DNA of 40,760 bases from Eubacterium sp. (GTDB lineage Bacteria > Bacillota > Clostridia > Lachnospirales > Lachnospiraceae): positions 1 to 40,760 of the forward strand of contig JAFRGW010000127.1 in assembly GCA_017433615.1 (NCBI GenBank). Reading direction: 5' to 3'. Positions within the stretch are counted from its first letter, which is position 1. Every line of letters begins with the position of its first letter. Of the stretch, positions 20,741 to 28,610 are shown in pieces. The notes below the pieces were generated by a model. It had not been told where the DNA came from. It worked only from the letters and a program-made list of their open reading frames with translations, and ran no database searches. The translations under genes were made by a program, and so were the position numbers.

Positions 20741-21970
20741 GTGACAGGTACAGATAAGGAACAGCCGGAGAATTTATTATATGTAAAAACACTGGGTGGA
20801 TTTTCTCTGTCCTGGAACGGGAGGCAGATTGCCATCGGTCCGAAGGGCCGGGACTCCCAGTTTGTTCGTTTGCTGGAAGCTGTGATTCATAATCGTGAAG
20901 AGGGTGTCCTCAGAAGTCAGATGGAGGAGATCCTTTTTGAAGACCGCGAGATTGATGATATTGCACACGGTATGCGCACGATTATTTACAATGCCCGCAA
21001 ACGTCTGGAGAAGGAAGGCCTGCCGAAGGCAAATTATATCGAGAACCGGGAGAACCGCTACTTCTGGAGCGAGGAGATTCCGGTGCAGGAGGATGCCTGG
21101 GAGTTTGAGGAACTCTACAAAGAGGCCGAGAATGAGAAGGATCCGGATGTCCGCCTGCGTCTGTATCTGGAAGCCTGTGAACTGTACACTGGTGAATTTC
21201 TGCCGCATCAGACGCGAATGATCTGGGTCGCGCAGGAGGAACGCAAGTACAGCACGATCTATGAGGCCTGTGTACAGAATGCCGCAGCACTGCTGCGTAT
21301 GAACAAAAATTATCATCAGCTCGAGATGCTCGGACAGCAGGCATCCCGGCTGCAGCCGCTCTCTGAGTGGGAGGCGCTGACAATGGAGGCGCTGATCGCG
21401 CTGGGCCGCGATGAGGAGGCCAGAAGGCTTTACGAAACCACTGAGAGTTATTATATGGATGAGCTCGGCTTCCGGCCGACGTTCAGCTCGGTGGAACTGC
21501 TGGAGCGTCTGGGCAATTCGCTGGAGCATCAGCATGCGCTTCTGGATGAGATCCAGATGGCGCTGTCCGGTGCGAGTGAAGACATGCCGGGCGGATACAT
21601 GTGTTCGTACCCTGTATTCCGCGGTGTATACCGCATGATCGAGCGTATGGCGGAGCGCGGCGGCCAGTCGATTTATCTGATGCTGTGCACCATTGTTGAC
21701 AAAAAAGGCGTGCCGATGCGCGAGAGCGCGACGCTGGACCGCCTTTCCACAAAACTCGGCGATGCAATCTGTCATTCTGTGCGAAGATCCGATGCGGTCT
21801 GCCGCTACGGAAAAGGACAGTATCTGACATTGCTGATCAATACGACCCGCGAAGACTGCACGATCGTTCAGAAGCGTATCAATTATCATTTTCTGGCAGG
21901 AACGCAGCGTGCGGGCGTTGAGTATTTCATTAACAGCGTAATTCTGACACCGGAAGGAACAGTATTTTAA
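20741..21970 (+). CDS. SARP/BTAD-type transcriptional regulator with degenerate GGDEF-like tail
   Basis: A 409-residue cytoplasmic regulator. Residues ~12-100 form an OmpR-like winged helix typical of SARP proteins (VKTLGGFSLSWNG, then MRTIIYNARKRLEKEG). Residues ~105-255 are a helical BTAD/TPR region (WEFEELYKEAE, WEALTMEALIALGRDEEARRLY). The last ~110 residues resemble a GGDEF fold: SIYLMLCTIVD, then SDAVCRYGKGQYLTLL where R-GGDEF would be. The active-site motif is lost, so it could sense a nucleotide but is unlikely to make c-di-GMP. The start is GTG with GGGAG six bases upstream. It overlaps the next gene by one base (TAATG) and precedes the sortase/pilin/SipW locus, which it probably controls. 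Confidence 0.88.
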   Translation: MTGTDKEQPENLLYVKTLGGFSLSWNGRQIAIGPKGRDSQFVRLLEAVIHNREEGVLRSQMEEILFEDREIDDIAHGMRTIIYNARKRLEKEGLPKANYIENRENRYFWSEEIPVQEDAWEFEELYKEAENEKDPDVRLRLYLEACELYTGEFLPHQTRMIWVAQEERKYSTIYEACVQNAAALLRMNKNYHQLEMLGQQASRLQPLSEWEALTMEALIALGRDEEARRLYETTESYYMDELGFRPTFSSVELLERLGNSLEHQHALLDEIQMALSGASEDMPGGYMCSYPVFRGVYRMIERMAERGGQSIYLMLCTIVDKKGVPMRESATLDRLSTKLGDAICHSVRRSDAVCRYGKGQYLTLLINTTREDCTIVQKRINYHFLAGTQRAGVEYFINSVILTPEGTVF

Positions 21971-22461
21971 TGGCAAACGACCTGTACATCGGATGTCCCA
22001 ACGGCATTGTGCTGTGTGTGGATGAAATCAATCAGATGGGATGCAGCGGCCGGTTCTACCATTCTTACCAGGAGGAGGCGGTCTCTTTCGGGAGCCTTGG
22101 CGAGATGCTGTTCCGGATGGAAGAATTTTTTGACAGTCTGAATTTTCCGCGAAGAGGCAACACGGACCGAACATTTACTGACACACATGCGGCAAATGCC
22201 GGACGGCATGAAGAGAGGGAACGGATTATGGCAGACAAAGATGTACTGGGACACAAGGGTAAACAGGAAACCTTTATCGTCCGCGTTCAGCACCGCCAGA
22301 ATAATACCTGGCAGGGGCGGATCACATGGGCTGATAAGGACAAGACACTGACATTCCGCTCGATCTGGGAGATGGTTCATCTGATGGAAAATGCCCTTTA
22401 TGAGGACGCGGCTCCGGATGAGATCCCGGATATTCAGTCATGGGACGGGGAATCTCAGTAA
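21970..22461 (+). CDS. Small protein of unknown function coupled to the BTAD regulator
   Basis: A soluble 163-residue protein with no signal peptide. Two halves look related: one has GRFYHSYQEEAVSFGSLGEM with LFRMEEF, the other has VQHRQNNTWQGRITWADKD with RSIWEMVHLMENAL. The shared pattern is a short beta part with W/F-x-G, then a F-x-S-x-x-E-M helix, suggesting an internal duplication. Its ATG overlaps the regulator stop (TAATG), so translation is coupled and the two probably work together, for example as regulator and cofactor. I do not recognise a named family. The frame has no convincing alternative and ends before the promoter of the sortase gene. Confidence 0.82.
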   Translation: MANDLYIGCPNGIVLCVDEINQMGCSGRFYHSYQEEAVSFGSLGEMLFRMEEFFDSLNFPRRGNTDRTFTDTHAANAGRHEERERIMADKDVLGHKGKQETFIVRVQHRQNNTWQGRITWADKDKTLTFRSIWEMVHLMENALYEDAAPDEIPDIQSWDGESQ

Positions 22462-22473
22462 TCAAAGTTTTTA

Positions 22474-22502
22474 TTGAATAATAACCAGACGTGGCGTAAA
22501 AT
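22474..22502 (+). promoter_or_regulatory. Probable sigma-A promoter of the sortase/surface-fibre operon
   Basis: TTGAAT (22474-22479), a 17-bp spacer and TAAAAT (22497-22502). It lies just after the small coupled protein gene. A second TATAAT at 22614-22619 has TTGACG only at a 32-bp distance and is less likely. Confidence 0.5.
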
Positions 22503-22773
22503 AGATCTAATAAAGGTGGGATTCTGCGCATTTTTTGCATTTGTCCGCCTGGCAGAAAGGTTACTTCCACACGATTTGACGCTTTCTGTGATGTTACCCG
22601 CTGTATAATATGTGTATGAATCGGTAACTGTCTGGATTTGCAGGCCGGCGGATATAAAGCGTTTTGCCGGATTGGTTCAAACAGGGATTTTGCAAATGGC
22701 AGACTGCCGGATTTTCGGATCCGGGCCGGCTTACACGAACACGAAAACACGCCACATGGTTGATTATTGACTT
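22503..22773 (+). other. Non-coding leader region before the sortase gene
   Basis: About 270 bases with no supported gene. It contains a second -10-like TATAAT (22614) and several CCGG-rich segments around 22644-22730 (GGCCGGCGG, TTGCCGGATTGG, CTGCCGGATTTTCGG) that could pair with one another. I see no known riboswitch signature. No clear ribosome binding site precedes the sortase ATG at 22774. Confidence 0.4.
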
Positions 22774-23679
22774 ATGAATAAGAAAAAAAGAAGAAGCAGC
22801 ACCCGCTCAACGATCATCCTGTTCGTGATCCTGCTGGCCGGGATTGCGATCCTTCTATATCCGACATTTTCTAACTGGTGGAACAATTTCCATCAGACGC
22901 GCGCGATTGCAGGCTACGTAGAGGCGGTAGCCAACATGGACGCGGAAGAATATGAGCGGATGTGGAATGATGCGGTGGAATACAACAAAGCACTGTTGTC
23001 CAAGTCCAACCGCTACAATATGACAGATGAACAGCGCAAGGAATACGAATCAGTCCTTGACGTCACCGGTACCGGCATCATGGGATACATCGAGATCCCG
23101 TCGATCGATGTCAGCCTGCCGATCTATCACGGAACAAATGAATCCGTTCTGCAGATCGCGATCGGCCACATTGAGAGTTCTTCCCTTCCGGTCGGCGGCA
23201 TCGGCACGCACTGTGTTATTTCAGGACACAGAGGACTTCCTTCTGCGAAGCTGTTCACTGATATTGACCAGCTGCAGAATGGCGACAGGTTCATGATCCA
23301 GGTTCTGGACAGAACACTGACATACGAGGTGGATCAGATCCGGATCGTCCTGCCGAGTGAACTGCAGGATCTGGAGATCGATCCCAATCAGGACTACTGC
23401 ACACTGGTCACCTGTACGCCGTACGGCGTCAACACACACCGTCTGCTCGTGCGCGGACACCGCGTCGAGAATGAAAAAGGGCAGGCGAATGTAACAGCAG
23501 AAGCGATTCAGTTTGAGCCGGTTATCATGGCACCGCTCATCGCAGCTCCGTTGCTGCTGATCCTGATTATCTGGCTGTTCATTTTCACAGGCAAGCGCGC
23601 AAAACATAAGGACGCGCTGCGGGAACAGCGGGAACGCTTGCTGGATGAAGAAGAAATTAATGAAGTGAAAAAACATTAA
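22774..23679 (+). CDS. Class C (pilus-type) sortase
   Basis: A 301-residue membrane sortase that would join surface proteins by transpeptidation. There is an N-terminal membrane segment (~14-33) and a C-terminal one (~249-272) followed by a charged tail, the class C topology. The catalytic triad is visible: H152 (SGHRG), C214 (TLVTCTPYG) and R223 (THRLLVRG). The pilus-sortase lid motif DP(W/F/Y) is not seen; the lid position reads ALLSKSNRYN. It heads the locus that encodes a pilin-like protein, a VRTGD-anchored protein and a SipW-type peptidase, which are likely partners. Whether it also handles the LPSTG adhesins upstream is unknown. The start lacks a good ribosome binding site, but the N-terminus fits the family. 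Confidence 0.93.
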   Translation: MNKKKRRSSTRSTIILFVILLAGIAILLYPTFSNWWNNFHQTRAIAGYVEAVANMDAEEYERMWNDAVEYNKALLSKSNRYNMTDEQRKEYESVLDVTGTGIMGYIEIPSIDVSLPIYHGTNESVLQIAIGHIESSSLPVGGIGTHCVISGHRGLPSAKLFTDIDQLQNGDRFMIQVLDRTLTYEVDQIRIVLPSELQDLEIDPNQDYCTLVTCTPYGVNTHRLLVRGHRVENEKGQANVTAEAIQFEPVIMAPLIAAPLLLILIIWLFIFTGKRAKHKDALREQRERLLDEEEINEVKKH

Positions 23680-23776
23680 TTGATAGATGCAGCACAAAGG
23701 AAGGAACCCATTGTCGAATCTGTGTATCGTGCAGAAAAGGGAACCGTAGTTTCTCAATAAAAAGAGAGGTACGCAT

Positions 23777-25096
23777 ATGAAACTAAAAAGTTTAACCGGT
23801 AAGAGAAAAACAGGGAAAGGACGTATCGCTGCCGTACTTGCGCTGGCGGTGCTGCTTAGCGCAGCGCCGGCAATTAAGACGGAGGCAGAGCTTCCGGATC
23901 TGGAGAATGGGAAATTTTCAGTCACGTTGAATGGCCCTGCCGCAAGTGCAACTGAATATAATGAGCTTGGAGATGCCAAAGTTGTTGTGGATGTCTATAA
24001 AGTCGCCAGCGCTAAAGAACTCGAGGGATATGACGCTTATGAATTTGACTTCACAAACAGTGCTTTTACGGAGGCGGAAGAAAAATATAAAGTACTCCAG
24101 GAAGCGTCGGAGGCCGCTCAGGGGCAGCCAATTGAAGCTTCGCTGATTAATGATTTTGCACAGTACCTGGAAGGGTTTGTATTTGAAAATCCTGCAATAG
24201 AAAAAGCAGCGACCGTGCCTATGAAGAAAGATAATGCGACAGGTGTAGTATCTGCAACCGTCACAATGGATGGTGCACCGGGCATGTATCTGCTGATACC
24301 GCGGGGAAGCGATCTTACAGATTACCAGTATAAACCGGAAAATGATCCGGATTACAAGGCTACGATTGCTAATGGCCCATCCAAGCAGTATATTTTTGCT
24401 CCGATTCTTGTGTCTGTACCGAACCGTGGATTTGATATAAATGCTGAAGAAAATGAGACATTCAAAATCGATGGGAACGATCAGTGGACATATAAAGTTG
24501 GTGATGACAATACAGCCAACACAGATGGTGGATGGGAGTCCGCTCTGGATGTTAATCTGAAGATCGGCCAGAAAGACCTTATCACGAAGTTCAGTATTGT
24601 CAAAGATCTTACAGAATATGAGACTTTAGATGGTCGTGAAGATGAAGGGACATTTGTCTTTAAGATCGAAGCGGTGGATGCAGATAATAATCTTGTTTTC
24701 AGCGACGTCCGTTCACTGCGGCTCAGCGACATCACCAGCAAAAGCACGGTGGTCGAAAATGTTCCGGTGGGTTCGAAAGTGACTGTTTCGGAGGTGTACG
24801 CTGGCGGAGATTATAAGTGCAGCGGCGCTGATATCGATGAAGCAAGCAAGGATAAAACAGAGTATTCAATTGATGAAAACTACGACGTCACATTTACTGC
24901 TATTCCGTATGAGACATCCGAAGATAGCACGCAGGAAACCATGCTGACAGTTACGTTTGAGAATAACTACAACGATACCTGGAAGGATACCGGCTCAGTT
25001 ACGAACAAGATGACGCCGCGGGCAGATGGCGGTTGGAATGATCCGCAGCAGGATTACTCTCACGAGACACCGGCACCTGATAATACGCAGAATTAA
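23777..25096 (+). CDS. Secreted pilin-like isopeptide-domain protein without LPxTG
   Basis: A 439-residue exported protein with a signal peptide (~14-37, ALAVLLSAAPAIKTEAE). The N-terminal part (KFSVTLNG, VVVDVYKVASAKE) resembles the first domain of SpaA/FimA-type major pilins. The segment from ~270 (KFSIVKDLTEYE, GTFVFKIEAVD, LTVTFENNYND) resembles a Cna-B/DUF5979-like domain. The C-terminus is short, polar and Pro/Asp-rich with no LPxTG, hydrophobic stretch or basic tail. It is therefore not a standard sortase substrate although it lies directly after a class C sortase. GAGAGG precedes the ATG by 7 bp. The next gene starts within ~10 bp, so it belongs to the operon. It is probably a structural fibre component, partly inferred. 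Confidence 0.87.
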   Translation: MKLKSLTGKRKTGKGRIAAVLALAVLLSAAPAIKTEAELPDLENGKFSVTLNGPAASATEYNELGDAKVVVDVYKVASAKELEGYDAYEFDFTNSAFTEAEEKYKVLQEASEAAQGQPIEASLINDFAQYLEGFVFENPAIEKAATVPMKKDNATGVVSATVTMDGAPGMYLLIPRGSDLTDYQYKPENDPDYKATIANGPSKQYIFAPILVSVPNRGFDINAEENETFKIDGNDQWTYKVGDDNTANTDGGWESALDVNLKIGQKDLITKFSIVKDLTEYETLDGREDEGTFVFKIEAVDADNNLVFSDVRSLRLSDITSKSTVVENVPVGSKVTVSEVYAGGDYKCSGADIDEASKDKTEYSIDENYDVTFTAIPYETSEDSTQETMLTVTFENNYNDTWKDTGSVTNKMTPRADGGWNDPQQDYSHETPAPDNTQN

Positions 25097-25107
25097 GGAG
25101 GTACATG

Positions 25108-25620
25108 ATGAAGAAAAGAATATATGGGATTCTCATGGCCGCTGCGGTTCTGTCGATTGCAACAGCCGGACTGGGAAAAGCAAATGCATATTTCACTACA
25201 TATGCAACAGCTGCCGGCAGCAACAGGATTTCACTTGGAGATGAAACGACGGTTCACGAGGATTTCTCAAGTTGGACGAAGACACTTACATTTACGAATA
25301 GTGCAGATTCAAGCCATGACGTTTATATTCGGGCCAGGGCATTCTATGGTGACAAGTATGAAGATTATGTAAGTTATGAACCGGGCGAAAAATGGATATT
25401 AGGCGATGACAAAGAATGGTACTACTTCACGGAGCCTGTTGCACCGGGTGAGGCGGCTGATGAATTTGTACTGAAAGTCGGACCGGTTCCGGATGAAATA
25501 GCAAAAGATCTTAATGAGTATAATGTCGTGGTTGTTTACGAGACAATTCCGGCAGCTGACGCCAGCTATGCGGATGCTGACTGGAGTCAGGCAGAGAGTA
25601 ACGGCTGGACGAAGCAGTGA
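25108..25620 (+). CDS. Protein with SipW-type signal peptide, TasA/camelysin-like (first copy)
   Basis: A 170-residue exported protein. Its signal ends TAGLGKANAYFTTYATA, matching the SipW-cognate signal class, in which cleavage occurs before or near an AyFt-type motif. The mature part is a short beta domain (TKTLTFTNSADSSHDVYIRA) rich in Asp/Glu and aromatics. Proteins of this class in Bacillus (TasA, CalY) form extracellular fibres after SipW processing; that role is inferred here. A SipW-like peptidase lies 3 kb downstream in the same run of genes. AAGGAGG at 25095-25101 favours ATG 25108 (6 bp) over ATG 25105 (3 bp). Confidence 0.88.
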   Translation: MKKRIYGILMAAAVLSIATAGLGKANAYFTTYATAAGSNRISLGDETTVHEDFSSWTKTLTFTNSADSSHDVYIRARAFYGDKYEDYVSYEPGEKWILGDDKEWYYFTEPVAPGEAADEFVLKVGPVPDEIAKDLNEYNVVVVYETIPAADASYADADWSQAESNGWTKQ

Positions 25621-25636
25621 TTAAGGAGGCGGAATT

Positions 25637-26449
25637 ATGAAGAAATCAAATAAATGGTTACGCTCTCCAATCGTTACGGTCGTAGCATTTGCAGTGGCAA
25701 TCGTTCTTCTGCTTGGCGCAGGAATTGGAACGGCGAGAGCGGCACTTACATACTTCTCTGAAGTATATTCGACACAGATCGGTATGGACAACATCGGTGT
25801 TTCACTTCTTGAGAATGGCGAAGCTGTTTCCTACCGGAATTATGACAGCAGCAAGGCGAATGGAACCTGGATCGAGGCAACCGGTAAACTTTTAGACAAC
25901 ATGGTTGAAGAAGGCAAGAATGTTGAACTCGGTAAAGAATATACGGAGGAACTTTCTGTTAGAAATACCGGTATTGCATCCGGTGATAAAGCTGCTATTA
26001 ACGAATATGTCCGTGTAACGATTTACAAATACTGGACAGATGGCGAAAACGAAGGAACCGGTAAGGAACGTACACTTACACCGAATCTGATCAAACTGAA
26101 ACTAGACGGCGTGGATCTGTTCGACGACAGCGTTACAAGCTATGGCAACTGGATCAAAGATCCGTCCTCTACAACAAAAGAGCGTGTTGTTCTGTATTAC
26201 AACCAGCTGCTGAATGCCGGAAGCACAACAGACAACTTCGCGAACGAGATCTCCATTGACAAGGGTGTCATGAAGGGCGCAACGCAGAAGCAGGAGGGCA
26301 AGAAATTTATTACCTCTTACGCATATGACGGCATGGAGTTCAATCTGGAAGTTCAGGTTGATGCAGTCCAGGAGCATAATGCACAGGATGCAATTCTCAG
26401 TGCGTGGGGTAAGAATGTAACCATCAGCGGAACATCACTCAGTTTATAA
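25637..26449 (+). CDS. Protein with SipW-type signal peptide (second copy, larger)
   Basis: A 270-residue exported protein. The N-terminal hydrophobic region ends LLGAGIGTARAALTYFSEVY, again a SipW-cognate signal with the TYFS variant. The mature protein has a beta-sandwich pattern (IGMDNIGVSLLENGEAVSYR; EYTEELSVRNTG; EYVRVTIYKYW), a form I recall as common in Lachnospiraceae surface loci. AAGGAGG lies 7 bp before the ATG and only 16 bp separate it from the first SipW-type gene. It probably forms or caps the same fibre. There is no anchor motif, so it must be held by polymerisation or by a partner such as the next gene product. Confidence 0.88.
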   Translation: MKKSNKWLRSPIVTVVAFAVAIVLLLGAGIGTARAALTYFSEVYSTQIGMDNIGVSLLENGEAVSYRNYDSSKANGTWIEATGKLLDNMVEEGKNVELGKEYTEELSVRNTGIASGDKAAINEYVRVTIYKYWTDGENEGTGKERTLTPNLIKLKLDGVDLFDDSVTSYGNWIKDPSSTTKERVVLYYNQLLNAGSTTDNFANEISIDKGVMKGATQKQEGKKFITSYAYDGMEFNLEVQVDAVQEHNAQDAILSAWGKNVTISGTSLSL

Positions 26450-26464
26450 AGAAAGAGGCAGAGT

Positions 26465-27304
26465 ATGAAAAAGAATAGTTTGAAAACCCTGCTTCTTGCA
26501 GGTGTGATAGCAATCGCAGCCGTGTTTACTGGAGTTCCGGCAGAACCGGTACAGGCCAATACAGTAAACGGAGCTTCTGACTGGGCAGTTACTTTCACAT
26601 CAAAGAACAAGATGGAAAGTAACTTCAAGACCGGCGACTTTGATGAAGTCATCGGTCATATGCAGCCGGGTGACAATGCGATTCTCAAGATTAAGGTTTC
26701 CAATTCCAATCCCAAGACAACGGCCTGGTATATGGAAAACAAAGTACTGAATTCTCTTGAGGACAGTGTCGCAAATGCCAACGGCGGTGCGTATACCTAT
26801 AAGCTTACGTATACAAGCGCAGGCGGAACAAGTACAGTCCTGTTTGATTCAGAAACTGTCGGTGGTGACGCAGACAGTGTTGCGGATGAAGGACTGAAAG
26901 AGGCAACCAACAACCTCGATGACTGGCTCTATCTTGATGAGCTGGAAAACGGTGAGAGCGGCAATATTACACTGGAAGTCGGACTTGACGGCGAAACGCA
27001 GGGCAACGCATACCAGGATACACTGGCAGACCTGACAATGAACTTCGCAGTTGAGCTGGTGGAGCCGACACAGGAAACACCGACACCGACACCGGGCACC
27101 AGAAGAACAACGACAGTACCGACAACACCGCGTACTTCTGTTCGTACCGGTGATGAGAATACGCCGATTCTCTATCTGGTTCTCATGGGAGTTGCCGGAA
27201 TTCTGATGCTGATCATTGCAATTGTGAGCATGCGTGCTCGCAAGCAGGCAAAAGCGGAGGCCATGAATCCGGACATTGATAAAAGAAGAAGGGAGGGACG
27301 CTGA
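26465..27304 (+). CDS. Membrane/wall-anchored fibre partner with VRTGD anchor region
   Basis: A 279-residue exported protein with a standard signal peptide ending near PVQA (~30). The domain at ~35-205 contains MQPGDNAILKIKVSNSN and KTTAWYMENKVLNSLEDS, with Asn-rich, TasA-like beta strands. A Thr/Pro linker (TPTPGTRRTTTVPTTPRT) leads to SVRTGDENTP, a degenerate LPxTG-like motif, then a hydrophobic helix (LYLVLMGVAGILMLIIAIV) and a basic tail. It may be a substrate of the neighbouring sortase despite lacking LP, or simply a membrane anchor for the two SipW-type proteins. The gene ends directly at the next start (TGA then ATG). Confidence 0.87.
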   Translation: MKKNSLKTLLLAGVIAIAAVFTGVPAEPVQANTVNGASDWAVTFTSKNKMESNFKTGDFDEVIGHMQPGDNAILKIKVSNSNPKTTAWYMENKVLNSLEDSVANANGGAYTYKLTYTSAGGTSTVLFDSETVGGDADSVADEGLKEATNNLDDWLYLDELENGESGNITLEVGLDGETQGNAYQDTLADLTMNFAVELVEPTQETPTPTPGTRRTTTVPTTPRTSVRTGDENTPILYLVLMGVAGILMLIIAIVSMRARKQAKAEAMNPDIDKRRREGR

Positions 27305-28537
27305 ATGAAAAAGCATGCACGGTTCCTTCTTCGGAATCATAAAAGACGAGTCAGTTTACTGCTGGCACTTTGCCTGACAATCGTGATGTTCTGCGGCGCC
27401 GTTCTTACATATGCCGCAGATGAATACAAGTACACCGTCCGGATCTTTGCCGGCGATAAGGGCACATTCAGTAGTTGTCCGGCAGGCGGAACAATTACGG
27501 ACGGCGGTAAGACGATCATTATTGACAATCTTGATCCGGGAACAATGCCTTCCTTCAATAATTCGATGGTATCTATTACAGATGATAAATACTATGTGAA
27601 GGGTATCCGCGAGGCCGGTAAGGACAACAGTACTGTCGGATCATCAGCACCGACGATTACAGAAGACATTGATTACGTTGTAGCTTATGGTATCAGAGGC
27701 AGTTCCGTACAATACACGGTAGAATATGTTAGCGTTGATGGAGAAGAACTTGCTGATACTGAGACATATTACGGAAATGTAGGTGATCGTCCGGTCGTAG
27801 CATATAAGTATGTCGAAGATTACTTCCCGAATGCTTATAACATTACCGGAACACTGAAGGCCGACGCTTCCCAGAATGTATTCAGATTTATCTATCAGCC
27901 GCTTACAACGGAAGCACCGGAACAGCCGGCACAGCAGAATACGCCTGAGCAGCAGACCGGAACAACGACGACTACTACGACGACTACTGGCGGCGCAGCA
28001 GCGACAGCCGGAACAGCCGGCGGAGCAGCGGCAGCCGGTGGAGCAGCGGCAGCTGGTGGAGCAGCCGGAGCTGCCGGAGCGGCCGGTGGAGCAGCAGCCG
28101 GGGCAGCTGGCGGAGCAGCTGGTGGAGCAGCGGCAGGAGCAGCTGGTGGAGCAGCGGCAGGAGCAGCCGGAGCAGAAGAAGGAAACCTTCCGGCAACTCC
28201 ACAGGCAGTACCAGAGGTGATTGATCAGGATGGTACTCCACTTGGTGAAAATTCTGGTGCAGCTTCCGATGGCAGCACAGCAGAATCCAGCAGCAGTGCA
28301 TCCTCTGCAGGAACAGAGCCGACAACAGAGACCATTAGTGAAGGTCAGACACCGCGTGCAGGTCTGTCCGGTGGTGCGATTGCAGGTATCGTGGTTGCGA
28401 TCGCAGCAGCAGCGGCAGCAGCACTGTTTGGCGGACGTTATGCACTCAATAAGAAGCGTGCAAATGACGCGGCATCTTCATCGGGTTCCGAAACATACAA
28501 GTTTGATGATGACGGAAATCTGAAGAAGAAAGACTAA
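27305..28537 (+). CDS. MucBP-domain surface protein with Gly/Ala tract and C-terminal membrane helix
   Basis: A 410-residue exported protein with a signal peptide (~15-38, GAVLTYAAD). Residues ~45-130 are a beta domain. Residues ~138-200 match a MucBP-type repeat (VQYTVEYVSVDGEELADTE; NVFRFIYQP), linked in other proteins to mucin binding. A Thr run and a 62-residue Gly/Ala tract (229-290) follow, then LPATP (295-299), a Ser-rich linker and a membrane helix (GGAIAGIVVAIAAAAAAALF) with a basic, charged cytoplasmic tail. LPATP is internal and not followed directly by a hydrophobic stretch, so it is probably not a sorting signal. The start directly follows the previous stop. It is likely a tip or base component of the fibre; the role is inferred. 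Confidence 0.86.
   Translation: MKKHARFLLRNHKRRVSLLLALCLTIVMFCGAVLTYAADEYKYTVRIFAGDKGTFSSCPAGGTITDGGKTIIIDNLDPGTMPSFNNSMVSITDDKYYVKGIREAGKDNSTVGSSAPTITEDIDYVVAYGIRGSSVQYTVEYVSVDGEELADTETYYGNVGDRPVVAYKYVEDYFPNAYNITGTLKADASQNVFRFIYQPLTTEAPEQPAQQNTPEQQTGTTTTTTTTTGGAAATAGTAGGAAAAGGAAAAGGAAGAAGAAGGAAAGAAGGAAGGAAAGAAGGAAAGAAGAEEGNLPATPQAVPEVIDQDGTPLGENSGAASDGSTAESSSSASSAGTEPTTETISEGQTPRAGLSGGAIAGIVVAIAAAAAAALFGGRYALNKKRANDAASSSGSETYKFDDDGNLKKKD
27989..28174 (+). repeat. In-frame Gly/Ala low-complexity repeat tract
   Basis: 62 codons almost entirely GGN/GCN, made of short repeats such as GGAGCAGCGGCAGGAGCAGC, all in multiples of three. Slippage would change the protein's linker length without breaking the frame. 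Confidence 0.9.
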
Positions 28538-28561
28538 AGATTCATATCAGGAGTAGTAACA

Positions 28562-28594
28562 CAGCCGTACAGAGTCAGCGATTCTGTACGGCTG
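28562..28594 (+). other. Strong intercistronic hairpin before the signal peptidase gene
   Basis: A perfect 12-bp inverted repeat (CAGCCGTACAGA with TCTGTACGGCTG) with a 9-nt loop and no T-run after it. The signal peptidase ATG lies 16 bp downstream without a clear ribosome binding site. It could lower expression of the peptidase relative to the structural genes by attenuation or RNA processing. Confidence 0.75.
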
Positions 28595-28610
28595 CTGTGA
28601 AAATAAGCTT

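Noticed and set aside
20575-20757. A 60-residue ORF before the regulator
   Set aside because: It covers the regulator's promoter and has no ribosome binding site.
20777-21976. A 399-residue - strand ORF
   Set aside because: It lies opposite the BTAD regulator, which has recognisable domains, a promoter and a ribosome binding site.
22576-22619. Promoter TTGACG with TATAAT
   Set aside because: The spacing is 32 bp, too long for a sigma-A promoter.
22503-22773. c-di-GMP riboswitch before the sortase gene
   Set aside because: The conserved core sequences of the known c-di-GMP riboswitch classes are not visible.
28187-28201. LPATP as a sortase signal in the MucBP protein
   Set aside because: It is internal, ~110 residues from the C-terminus, and not followed directly by a membrane segment and basic tail.
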